From Arsenophonus sp045399315 (GTDB lineage Bacteria > Pseudomonadota > Gammaproteobacteria > Enterobacterales > Enterobacteriaceae), in assembly GCA_045399315.1 (NCBI GenBank), contig DAYVGO010000090.1:1-9766 (forward strand): 9,766 nt of DNA. The letters are read 5' to 3'. Shown here piece by piece: positions 1 to 6,827 of the stretch; position 1 is the first letter of the stretch, and each line of letters opens with the position of its first letter. The translations under genes were made by a program, and so were the position numbers. A model generated the notes under the pieces. That model was given only the letters and a program-made list of their open reading frames with translations. It was not told the DNA's origin and did not search any database.

Positions 1-124
1 GGTAATCCATAGAAAGACCTGGAAAAATAGAGGTAGAAAACGCATATTATTCTTCCCTTCATGATAGGGAGTTTGTTGTTTACATTTACAGAATAAAAAC
101 CCTCCAATAAACCCGGGGAGGTTC

Positions 125-849
125 AAGGAGTATATTTATACCCTCATCGAGCACTAAAGCTGCCCGGAAAAGCTGATGGCGTTCAGGCTATTATTAAGAT
201 ATGCGGTCGCGGCCATGCAACGACACCTTGCCCGTGGTGATACCGCTGCTGTTTTTTCAGGGGAAAGCCTCGCCATATCCTTACAGCACCCATTGGTTGG
301 ATTGCTTCGCGGATCCGAAATTAGCAAAGTCTGTTTATATGCAGGCGTTTCCACTGGTTGACGTCACGGCTATCCCCGATGAGGAGATTGTAACGCATCA
401 TCATGTTGCCCTGATGGAATGGGTGATGAAGCATATCCGAACCCGTGATATACTAGAATTAAGATCATGAGATAGCGGCCTTGCTCAATCAGTGGGTATT
501 GAAGCCTGAGCTATTCAGAGGATTAATATGTTATATCATAGAATGAGGAAGTATTTCTGATGCAAAGCAATTTTTGTATCAGATTGTGGAGAAAGCGATT
601 GATTATCGGGAGGTGGTGATGACCATTACAGAGCAGCTACGGCAAGAGGGCGAACAAGGTATAGAAAAAGGTATCTTGAAAGGCCGTGAAGAAGGTATTT
701 ATCTTGGTGAGTAGAGGAGCATAGGAAAAAGTAGATAAGAATCTGCCAGAACCATCGCTCGCTAGCTTCTTGCTAACGGTGTTGATCGGGCAATTGTCAA
801 AATGTCTACGGGGCTGTCTGATGCTGAGATTAATGAACTTTTAGATTAA
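125..849 (+). pseudogene. Rpn-family (YhgA-like) recombination-promoting nuclease, degraded
   Basis: Relic of a PD-(D/E)XK nuclease of the Rpn/YhgA family (transposase_31-like). Pieces recognisable across frames are YIYTLIEH-stop-SCPEKLMAF (131-184), RYAVAAMQRHLAR (to about 235), then after a frameshift DTLPVVIPLLFFQGK, PYPYSTHWLDCF and FPLVDVTAIPDEEI (to 470), then in a third frame LNQWVLKPELFRGL, SISDAKQFLYQIVEKA, a Gln/Glu/Lys-rich stretch and the family-like tail DRAIVKMSTGLSDAEINELLD ending at 849. Damage seen: TAA at 155-157 where the family has Gln (IEHQSS, part of the nuclease core), a frameshift at about 215-235, another near 468-484, and stops at 544, 712, 736 and 763. A faint match (AYYS near 45-60) hints that the N-terminal part extends left of 125, but I cannot follow it. 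No function is expected. The family is often multicopy and scattered, so this is probably an old dispersed copy. Family assignment is from memory of its conserved phrases. Confidence 0.85.
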
Positions 850-852
850 TCG

Positions 853-1364
853 ATGGTGAGTGATACTATTTTACTCGCTCGTTTTATGAGCGTGATACGC
901 TTTATGTGGCAAAGGATTTGCTGGGAAAAGTTTTAAATTTTGCTGACTATTACGGTGTTATTAGTGAAGTTGAAGCCTATGTATGCGGGATGATCCGGCC
1001 TGTCATGCTGGAAGAGGCTACACGCTACGAACATCGGTGATGTTTGGTACTGTTGGTTTTTCCTATGTTTATCTTATTCACGGCACGTATTACTGCCTGA
1101 ATCTTGTCACAGAACAAGAAGGTTTTCCAGTGGTTGTTTTAATTCTAGGTATCGATTTATATAAACCTATTCGTCTTTCGTTAAATGGGCCGGATAAGCT
1201 ATGTAATAAATTAAATACTAAGAAAAAACAATAACCAGATGGATTTAACACAATTTCATGATTTTTGTGTTTACGATTCCGCCATTCAACCCGAATATAT
1301 TGCAACACCAAGAATAGGAATAAAAGTCGGCACCGATAAATTGTGGCGTTTTAAGACAATATAA
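853..1364 (+). pseudogene. DNA-3-methyladenine glycosylase (AAG family), three frameshifts
   Basis: An AAG/MPG-type base-excision glycosylase, which removes alkylated purines from DNA, broken into four reading segments. Segment 1 starts at ATG 853 (MVSDTILLARF). A missing T in the T run at 882-885 shifts to FYERDTLYVAKDLLGK and ISEVEAYV, which carries the Glu equivalent to the family's catalytic acid. A second single-base loss at about 980-985 leads to RDDPACHAGRG, RTSVMFGTVG, SYVYLIHGTYYCLNLVTE and GPDKLCNKLN. A third shift in the A run at 1223-1228 leads to MDLTQFHDFCVYDSAI and PEYIATPRIGIKVG, ending WRFKTI at TAA 1362-1364. The joined product would be about 170 residues, close to full length, so decay is recent and consists mainly of one-base changes in or near short runs. 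It begins 3 nt after the Rpn relic. The shifts could in principle be sequencing errors, but the broken genes on both sides favour real decay. Confidence 0.9.
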
Positions 1365-1388
1365 ATCAAAAGATATTAATTCATTTAA

Positions 1389-1420
1389 CTCTTCGCTAGC
1401 CGCAGTTGCGTAGCGAGGAG
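1389..1420. repeat. Strong stem-loop between two 3' ends
   Basis: A 10-bp stem (CTCTTCGCTA at 1389-1398 with TAGCGAGGAG at 1411-1420, one G-U wobble) encloses a 12-nt loop that can itself pair CGC with GCG. It is GC-richer than its surroundings. It sits between the end of the glycosylase relic on the plus strand and the end of the small minus-strand gene, where a bidirectional terminator would be expected, but no clear T run follows on either strand. It could instead be a dispersed palindromic repeat. Confidence 0.55.
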
Positions 1421-1463
1421 GAACGAACATTAAAGCTAGGATACGGAACACACAACCTGTCGT

Positions 1464-1667
1464 TTAATTGGCGACAAATATTCGCTTGCCACTTTCACCT
1501 ATCAGACTTCCGTTACCGCCATCAACGTCAAAATGGTACATCAGGCCTTTTTCGGTTAATTTTCGTTCGCGTAATTTTGTGATTTTGACGATTTCATCAT
1601 TATAAAAAACGCACATACCTGGTTGTAGTTTCCGAAATGTTGTTCTATGTTTACTAATGTTAATCAT
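1464..1667 (-). CDS. Small hypothetical protein, 67 aa
   Basis: I do not recognise this gene. It starts with ATG at 1667 behind a good ribosome site (AGAGGA, about 8 nt upstream on the minus strand), which makes it more convincing than the overlapping shadow frames. The product is 67 residues, soluble, without a signal peptide or membrane segment. Residues 15-35 (LQPGMCVFYNDEIVKITKL) and 42-66 alternate in a way that suggests a small beta-barrel; the phrase PGMCVFYNDE loosely resembles KOW/SH3-like folds, but this is a guess. It stands alone: relics of other genes lie to its left, and a gene-free region with a leftward terminator-like hairpin (1734-1773) lies upstream of it. That hairpin could act as an attenuator if transcription starts further right. 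No function is assigned. Confidence 0.6.
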   Translation of the reverse strand: MINISKHRTTFRKLQPGMCVFYNDEIVKITKLRERKLTEKGLMYHFDVDGGNGSLIGESGKRIFVAN

Positions 1668-1733
1668 GATAATTTCCTCTGACAGAATGTAAAACAGAAA
1701 TAATTACTAAGATAAAATTGTTGTCGCTTATAT

Positions 1734-1773
1734 AAAAAAAAAAAAGGAATAGAAGTACTACATATTCCTTTTT
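1734..1773 (-). terminator. Leftward intrinsic terminator or attenuator
   Basis: On the minus strand, a 10-bp stem (AAAAAGGAAT at 1764-1773 and ATTCCTTTTT at 1741-1750, 13-nt loop) runs straight into a run of 12 T in total (1734-1745). This is the form of a rho-independent terminator for leftward transcription. It lies upstream of the 67-aa gene, with no gene between it and the divergent operon, so it would end either a small RNA or an attenuated leader. The stem is AU-rich, so its strength is uncertain. Confidence 0.55.
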
Positions 1774-1974
1774 AGGTATTTCCTTGGTATTGGAAAATAA
1801 TTAAATTTTTATATTGAAAACAATTTATTGCTATTTTTTATATTTAAAAAAAATAAACTATATCTGATCACTAGACAAGGTTATTAATTACTCTTTTTTA
1901 TCAATTTTGGCGAAACCTTTTGGTTGGATTTACATTGTAAAAACAATATTACGACTTAGACTGTGTGATTCTAT

Positions 1975-1988
1975 ATTTTCATGAAAAT
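1975..1988. promoter_or_regulatory. 14-bp perfect palindrome, possible operator
   Basis: ATTTTCATGAAAAT lies about 105-115 bp upstream of the DUF917 start. It shares the TCATGA core with the palindrome at 2046-2055, centre to centre 69 bp. It may bind a dimeric regulator of the operon; the local PAS-LuxR protein is an obvious candidate, but nothing in the sequence proves it. Confidence 0.3.
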
Positions 1989-2037
1989 GTTATGTAAGGT
2001 TGGCGATAAAATAAGAATTACTTCCTTGAATTATTCA

Positions 2038-2067
2038 TTGGTCTCTATCATGATAACTTAATATATT
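2038..2067 (+). promoter_or_regulatory. Possible sigma70 promoter of the DUF917-HyuA operon
   Basis: TTGGTC (2038-2043), 18 nt, then TATATT (2062-2067), about 25 nt before the GTG start. The spacer contains the perfect palindrome TATCATGATA (2046-2055), positioned as a repressor operator would be. AT-rich DNA yields such matches easily, so the call is tentative. Confidence 0.35.
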
Positions 2068-2091
2068 TATATTTCTTTTAAGAGAAAAAAA

Positions 2092-3189
2092 GTGATTCCT
2101 CTTGATATTGATGCAATAGAACATATTAGCTACGGCGCTTCGGTTTTAGCGAGTGGGGGAGGTGGCGATCCGTATATAGGGAAAATAATGGCACAACAGG
2201 CTATTGAAAAGCATGGTCCAATTCAATTAATTAACATTAATGAATTGCAACCAAATGACATCTTGTTGTCAACAGGGATGATAGGCTCTCCGACTATTAT
2301 GATAGAAAAACTTCCAAATGGTGAGGAATCTATTTTAGCCTGTCTCCGGGTAGAAGAAGATTTAAAGAAAAAAATTACTGCCATTTATCCACTAGAAGCG
2401 GGTGGTATTAACTCTTTGTTACCCCTAACGACCGCCTGTCGTTTAGCTTTGCCTGTTGTAGACCTCGATGGAATGGGACGGGCTTTTCCTCAGTTCCATA
2501 TGACCACTTTTTATCTTGATAACATCAATGCTTCTCCTTTTGTTGTTATCGATGAAAAACTTAATATAGTGATAACCAATGCTATAGACAGTTATCAATC
2601 TGAAATCTTCGCTCGTGCCGTTACTGAAAAAATGGGTGGGGCGGCTATTTTTGCTGGGTATCCCATTTCGCCTGTTCAGGCAGAAAAATCTGGGATTTCA
2701 GGGTCACTTAGCTTAATGAAATCTATCGGTGAACAGATGCAACAGGCTATTGCTAATAAAGATAATTTAGTCAATACCCTTGCATCATTACTTAATGGCT
2801 ATGTATTGTTTCGTGGAAAATTAAATCGGCTCAATCAACGTAGTGAAGGGGGTTTTACTCGTGGGTATGCTAATTTTATTAGCTTAGATAATAAGAAAAT
2901 GAATTTTACTGTTTTATTTCAAAATGAATATTTGTTAGTAAAAGAGAATGATACGCCATTATGTATAACGCCTGATTTAATTATTTTGATTGACGAAGAT
3001 ACGGGGACTCCCGTTCTAACTGAGCGATTAAGCTATGGGATGAATGTTGTTGCGATTGGTGCACCAGCTAATGAAAAATGGCGTACCCCTCGTGGTGTTC
3101 AAATCTGTGGGCCAAACTATTTTAAATATTCTCTGAGTTATACACCCGTTGAAAAATTGGTCGAGAATTACAGGCAGGAGACAGAATGA
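2092..3189 (+). CDS. DUF917 / S-methyl-thiohydantoin desulfurase-family protein
   Basis: A 365-residue cytoplasmic protein of the DUF917 family (Pfam PF06032, later described as S-methyl-thiohydantoin desulfurase), whose members are usually about 360 residues, so it appears complete. Recognisable landmarks are the glycine-rich N-terminal motif LASGGGGDPYIG (19-30), the EAGGINS segment (102-108), DLDGMGRAFPQ (124-134), EKMGGAAIFAGYPIS (179-193) and GPNYFKYSLSY (340-350). The start is GTG, preceded only by a weak AAGAGA site; no in-frame ATG fits better. The gene overlaps the following HyuA-type gene by 4 nt (ATGA), a sign of translational coupling, and such pairs are common for this family. 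Known for the family: association with hydantoinase/oxoprolinase-type ATPases and NCS1 transporters. Inferred here: it helps to open or process a ring amide together with its partner. The actual substrate is not known. Confidence 0.88.
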   Translation: MIPLDIDAIEHISYGASVLASGGGGDPYIGKIMAQQAIEKHGPIQLININELQPNDILLSTGMIGSPTIMIEKLPNGEESILACLRVEEDLKKKITAIYPLEAGGINSLLPLTTACRLALPVVDLDGMGRAFPQFHMTTFYLDNINASPFVVIDEKLNIVITNAIDSYQSEIFARAVTEKMGGAAIFAGYPISPVQAEKSGISGSLSLMKSIGEQMQQAIANKDNLVNTLASLLNGYVLFRGKLNRLNQRSEGGFTRGYANFISLDNKKMNFTVLFQNEYLLVKENDTPLCITPDLIILIDEDTGTPVLTERLSYGMNVVAIGAPANEKWRTPRGVQICGPNYFKYSLSYTPVEKLVENYRQETE

Positions 3190-4742
3190 CTTATTGTATC
3201 GGAATTGATATAGGCGGTACAAATGTGGATGCAGTCTTGCTTGATTCTCACAACAAAATTCTGGCTGAAACTAAACAAATCACGACATCTGATGTTATGC
3301 AAGGTGTCGATAAAGCTGTAGAGATGTTACTCGCCGATAAGTCAATTAATCGATCGTTAATTAATCGGGCTATGTTAGGTACGACCCATTGTACTAATGC
3401 TATTGTAGAACGAAAAGGACTGGCTCCAATTGCCCACTTTCGGTTGACGTCACCTGCCGCTTTATCTATACACCCTTTAACAGACATGCCCCTGGAATTT
3501 AAAAATAGTCTTTCCATTCATCTATTTTCGGTTCATGGTGGGTATCACTATGATGGTAAGCTGTTTTCTGAACTTGACGAAGAGGCGCTGCGAAAACAAA
3601 TTCATTCAATCAAAGACTTAGTAAAATCAGTATCGGTATGTGGTTTATTTTCACCGATAACTGACGAACAAGAGCGTAGAGTAGAACTGTTGATAAAAGA
3701 AATTTTGGGGGATTCTGTTGCGATTTCTTTATCGTCCAAGATTGGTACTATTGGGTTGTTAGAACGAGAAAATGCCACCATCCTTAACGCTACATTATGT
3801 CAGGTTGCAAGGGGGATTACCGAGAGGTTTCAACAAACGCTAAGGCGACATGATATCAACGCTGAACTTTATTTTGGTCAAAATGATGGTACGTTGATGT
3901 CACTGAGTCAGGCAAGAAAATTCCCGGTTTTAACCATTGCATCCGGTCCAACTAACAGTATTTTCGGTGCGGCAAAATTAGCCAGTTTAGAAGAAGCAAT
4001 TGTAGTCGATGTTGGTGGTACGACGACAGATGTTGGTATCGTAAAAAAGGGCTATCCACGACAATCTTATTTATCAGCAGAAATTGGGGGCGTACGGACT
4101 AATTTTCGGATGCCAGATGTTACCTCTATTGGTCTTGGCGGTGGGTCTGTTGTTAAGGTAAGCGGAGATAATACCATTAACATCGGTCCAGAAAGTGTTG
4201 GTTATCAGTTACCCCATAAGTCCCTTGTTTTTGGTGGTGATGTTCTGACGGTTACTGATATAGCGGTCGCTATGGGTTGGGCGAACATAGGCGATAGAAA
4301 TAAAATCGCTCATCTTTCTTCAAAGTTAGTAGAAAAAGCGGCATATTGTTACGTATCGATGATAGAAAGTGTTCTGAGAAAAATGAATAACAGCGCTAAT
4401 AATTTGCCGGTTATTTTAGTCGGGGGTGGGGCTGAGCTTTTACCCATTAAATTAAAAGGTGCCTCAAAGGTTATCAGGCCATTACACTCTGGGGTAGCCA
4501 ACGCTATTGGGGTTGCCATGGCTCAGGTTAGTGGTAGTGTTGATATGATTGTTTCTACCAAAAGTAAAACATTAGAAGTTTATTTAGAACAGGTTGAAAA
4601 TATGGCAATTAAAGCCGCGGTAGAAGCGGGGGCTGTACCTGAATCAATAAAAATTGTTGAACTTGAATCTTTACCTTTGGGTTATATGTCAGAAGATATG
4701 ATAAGAATAAAAGCAAAAGCCTCCGGATCATTAAAACGATAA
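3186..4742 (+). CDS. Hydantoinase/oxoprolinase (HyuA-type) family ATPase
   Basis: A 518-residue protein of the hydantoinase/oxoprolinase family, ASKHA-fold enzymes that use ATP to open cyclic amides. In order: the N-terminal phosphate motif IDIGGTNVDAV (7-17), GTTHCTNAIVERKGL (65-79), GQNDGTLMS (231-239), SGPTNSIFGAA (253-263), the second phosphate motif VVDVGGTTTDVG (273-284), IGLGGGS (315-321), GPESVGY (334-340), TVTDIAVAMG (355-364), the adenosine-type motif LVGGGAELLP (411-420) and ANAIGVAMAQ (438-447). All expected nucleotide-binding glycines are present and the length fits the short form of the family without a HyuB domain, so it looks functional. The start is ATG in an ATGA overlap with the DUF917 gene, with AGGAG at 3176-3180. 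The pair with DUF917 and the convergent NCS1 permease suggests import and ATP-driven opening of a hydantoin-like ring; whether the substrate is a hydantoin, an oxoproline or another lactam is not visible. Confidence 0.92.
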   Translation: MTYCIGIDIGGTNVDAVLLDSHNKILAETKQITTSDVMQGVDKAVEMLLADKSINRSLINRAMLGTTHCTNAIVERKGLAPIAHFRLTSPAALSIHPLTDMPLEFKNSLSIHLFSVHGGYHYDGKLFSELDEEALRKQIHSIKDLVKSVSVCGLFSPITDEQERRVELLIKEILGDSVAISLSSKIGTIGLLERENATILNATLCQVARGITERFQQTLRRHDINAELYFGQNDGTLMSLSQARKFPVLTIASGPTNSIFGAAKLASLEEAIVVDVGGTTTDVGIVKKGYPRQSYLSAEIGGVRTNFRMPDVTSIGLGGGSVVKVSGDNTINIGPESVGYQLPHKSLVFGGDVLTVTDIAVAMGWANIGDRNKIAHLSSKLVEKAAYCYVSMIESVLRKMNNSANNLPVILVGGGAELLPIKLKGASKVIRPLHSGVANAIGVAMAQVSGSVDMIVSTKSKTLEVYLEQVENMAIKAAVEAGAVPESIKIVELESLPLGYMSEDMIRIKAKASGSLKR

Positions 4743-4796
4743 ATTCAGTGATAGGGGATTATCTATCCCTGATACAATTAAAATCCATCTTTGTTC

Positions 4797-4836
4797 CAGT
4801 TTTATCTTAATTATTTAAAAAAACTGTATTTTTTAT
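4797..4836 (+). terminator. Intrinsic terminator of the DUF917-HyuA operon
   Basis: Stem CAGTTTT (4797-4803) with AAAACTG (4820-4826), followed by TATTTTTTATT. It lies about 55 nt after the HyuA stop and overlaps the 3' end of the convergent permease gene. The stem is short and AU-rich but the T tract is good. A second small hairpin just before it (GGGGAT with ATCCCT, about 4754-4770) may help. Confidence 0.55.
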
Positions 4837-6127
4837 TAAAGATACAGATAAACCAGTAAATGACACTTGCAGAGATTAACGAGTTAAGTGAAGGTATTCC
4901 CCATTCAATAGTGAAACCAACCATACTTCCTCCAATCCATGCAATAATTGCCGTCATGCCTGTTTTCTGTATAGATTCTATGTCCGGCAGGTTTCCCTGA
5001 CATCGTGTTAACTCAAGCAGAGCACGGTGTGTACGTAAAATGTAGTAATCAACCAACATTATCCCTGCGACAGGCGGAAATAATACGCCTAACATAATAA
5101 GAAAAGGGATAAATCTTTCTAAAATGCCAGTCATTGAAATGAAAGTCCCTGTCATACCCAAGAATAAGGTTAATCCTGCATAGTGCCATTTTTTTCTGGT
5201 AATAACTGATAAAAAATTTGAAAAGCCAAGCACTGACGAATATAAATTCAAATCATTAATTTTGACCGCAGAAAGTAAGACAGAAAAAAGACCAATCCAG
5301 CCAGCACCTTGTGTCATAATTTCGACTACGTTATCGGTATTCAGTGCGTGAGCAACTAATATTGATATGCCATTAACAATGAATTCCCCGACAAAAATAG
5401 AACTGGTGATCATCCAAAATACATGCATTCCATTTTTGCAATAGCGGCTCATATCAGGGCTAATAATTGCAAATGCGATATATCCACCCGCCACTGCTGT
5501 TGCTGCCGCGCTGATAGAAAGGGGGCTTCCTAAAGGTTCCATGGTGAATAAATGATATATATCGTAATTTTTTAAGATTTGATAAAAAATCCATCCAACC
5601 ACCAGAAAAAAAAGGGGCAACGCGGTTTTGGCTATCCAGCTTAACCCTTTGAACCCAAAAGCAACTAACGCAGATAATAATAGGCCTGAAATTGCTGCCA
5701 CTACATAAAAAGCATAGTGATGTTTTTCTAACCCCATAGCAGACACGACACCATTAGCCACGATTGCGTTTTGTACACCAAACCATCCAAGGGTACTAAT
5801 CGATATAATCCCGCCAATTAAGGCTGATCCGAAGTAGCCAAATCCACACCAGCGTGATAGAAGGCTGGTTGATAATCCTTCTCTTGTTCCGGCAATGCCT
5901 AACCCAAGACTGATGAATTCCAGCAAAATACTCCCTAAAATGGTCGCAATCATTGCTTGTGAAAATGTCATGCTATGTCCTAATGTTGCACCCAACATGA
6001 ATTGTACCAGAGAAGTTGTTGCGCCTATTCTGACTATGCAGGTAGTAAATAAATCTACCCGTTCATTCAAAGGTACTCTGGATAAAGTGTGGTGATCATG
6101 AGTGAATACCGTGTTTCTATTTTTCAT
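4811..6127 (-). CDS. NCS1-family permease (nucleobase/hydantoin-type symporter)
   Basis: A 438-residue inner-membrane transporter of the nucleobase:cation symporter-1 family (CodB/Mhp1 relatives), with about 12 hydrophobic segments and the usual length. Landmarks: the soluble N-terminus with RVPLNERVDL (17-26), GATLGHSMTFSQA (46-58), GWFGVQ (114-119), SPDMSRY (223-229), NLYSSVLGFSN (294-304) and PPVAGIMLVDYYILR (351-365), all typical family positions. The family carries cytosine, uracil, allantoin, hydantoins and related compounds with Na+ or H+. The start at 6127 has GAGGT upstream, which lies inside the last codons of the dipeptidase gene; the gap is only 7 nt, so the two are co-translated. 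The adjacent HyuA and DUF917 genes, which often travel with NCS1 permeases, point to a cyclic amide as cargo. Substrate identity is inferred. Confidence 0.9.
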   Translation of the reverse strand: MKNRNTVFTHDHHTLSRVPLNERVDLFTTCIVRIGATTSLVQFMLGATLGHSMTFSQAMIATILGSILLEFISLGLGIAGTREGLSTSLLSRWCGFGYFGSALIGGIISISTLGWFGVQNAIVANGVVSAMGLEKHHYAFYVVAAISGLLLSALVAFGFKGLSWIAKTALPLFFLVVGWIFYQILKNYDIYHLFTMEPLGSPLSISAAATAVAGGYIAFAIISPDMSRYCKNGMHVFWMITSSIFVGEFIVNGISILVAHALNTDNVVEIMTQGAGWIGLFSVLLSAVKINDLNLYSSVLGFSNFLSVITRKKWHYAGLTLFLGMTGTFISMTGILERFIPFLIMLGVLFPPVAGIMLVDYYILRTHRALLELTRCQGNLPDIESIQKTGMTAIIAWIGGSMVGFTIEWGIPSLNSLISASVIYWFICIFNKKYSFFK

Positions 6128-6134
6128 GGGTTAG

Positions 6135-6794
6135 TTACCTCATATGTAAATTATTTACAGGAAAATCAAAATAGGTATTTGGGTAAGGTTCATTGATTAA
6201 TGTGAAGTGCCACCATTCTTTGTCATATCCTTTAAATCCAGCAGAAGTCATCAATAGGTTAAGTAATAATCTGTTTGTTCTAGCTTGTACTGAAAGATTT
6301 TGACATAAGAAAGAGGATTTTTGGTCAAAAAAATCAAAAGGTGTACCAAAATTTATTACTTTTGACGGACTATATTGATTAATAGGCTCAATAGCTAAAT
6401 CAACGGTACTGCCACGTGAATGTGCGGATTTTTTAGCAATATAACCTTCTTTGAATAACTTTGATTTCTCTACATTAGGGTAAAATACTGTCTTCATTGA
6501 CTGATTGTGAAATTCCTGTGACCAAGAAATAAAATCATTGACTGCTCTTTGAGGGCGATAACAATCGTAAACTTTTAGTGTTAAACCTAATGGGTATAAA
6601 ACGTGAACAACTTTTTTGAGTGATTCAGTAGCTAATTTTGTCATTAAACAAACTGGTTCGTTATATCCATTGATTCTCCTACCTATGAAGTTATTTCCGT
6701 TAAAATATCTTATATCTGTTTTTATTTCTGGTATTTCATTTTGAACATTAACAAAATCGGATGGCATTTTTATTTCAATATGGGTATCAAACAT
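6135..6794 (-). CDS. VanX-type D-alanyl-D-alanine dipeptidase (peptidase M15D)
   Basis: A 219-residue zinc dipeptidase, slightly longer than VanX or DdpX (about 190-200). The family signature is intact: DIRYFNGNNFIGR (27-39), VYDCYRPQRAVNDF (75-88) with the transition-state Arg at 80, SAHSRGSTVDL (123-133) giving zinc ligands His125 and Asp132, GTPFDFFD (150-157), and EWWHF (193-197) giving the catalytic Glu193 and zinc ligand His196. The enzyme class splits D-Ala-D-Ala or related D,D-dipeptides. No signal peptide is seen, so it is probably cytoplasmic. The start at 6794 has AAGG upstream; the regulator stops about 33 nt before it, and the permease follows 7 nt later. There is no vanH/vanA ligase or Ddp ABC transporter nearby, so a resistance role is unlikely; a catabolic role with the ring-opening enzymes, or cell-wall dipeptide recycling, is more likely. 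Specificity is inferred from motifs only. Confidence 0.92.
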   Translation of the reverse strand: MFDTHIEIKMPSDFVNVQNEIPEIKTDIRYFNGNNFIGRRINGYNEPVCLMTKLATESLKKVVHVLYPLGLTLKVYDCYRPQRAVNDFISWSQEFHNQSMKTVFYPNVEKSKLFKEGYIAKKSAHSRGSTVDLAIEPINQYSPSKVINFGTPFDFFDQKSSFLCQNLSVQARTNRLLLNLLMTSAGFKGYDKEWWHFTLINEPYPNTYFDFPVNNLHMR

Positions 6795-6827
6795 AGTTAA
6801 CCTTAATCACTCATTGTTAAATAAAAA

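Larger units (their letters stand above)
1668..2091. other. Gene-free AT-rich region between divergent genes
   Basis: No convincing ORF on either strand; the longest minus-strand frames are only a few codons. It contains a hairpin with a long T run on the minus strand (1734-1773), a perfect 14-bp palindrome ATTTTCATGAAAAT (1975-1988), a 10-bp palindrome TATCATGATA (2046-2055) inside a possible promoter for the DUF917 operon, and the weak ribosome site of that operon. A possible minus-strand promoter (TTGTCT, 17 nt, TATTTT) reads left from about 1880 towards the hairpin. Confidence 0.6.

Noticed and set aside
1245..1451. 68-codon minus-strand frame
   Set aside because: It is opposite the glycosylase C-terminus (PEYIATPRIGIKVG) and the hairpin, with no ribosome site.
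1865..1873. TGATCACTA shared with 7624-7632 as a common operator of the two operons
   Set aside because: A 9-base match between two AT-rich regions of this size is expected by chance, and the flanks do not agree.
3248..3517. 89-codon minus-strand frame
   Set aside because: Shadow of the HyuA-type gene, which carries all family motifs in the other strand.
5895..6095. 66-codon plus-strand frame
   Set aside because: Shadow of the NCS1 permease N-terminal region; no ribosome site or family resemblance.
6135..6794. Vancomycin-resistance module
   Set aside because: Only the dipeptidase is present; no VanH, VanA-type ligase or VanRS genes are nearby, and the neighbours are metabolic.
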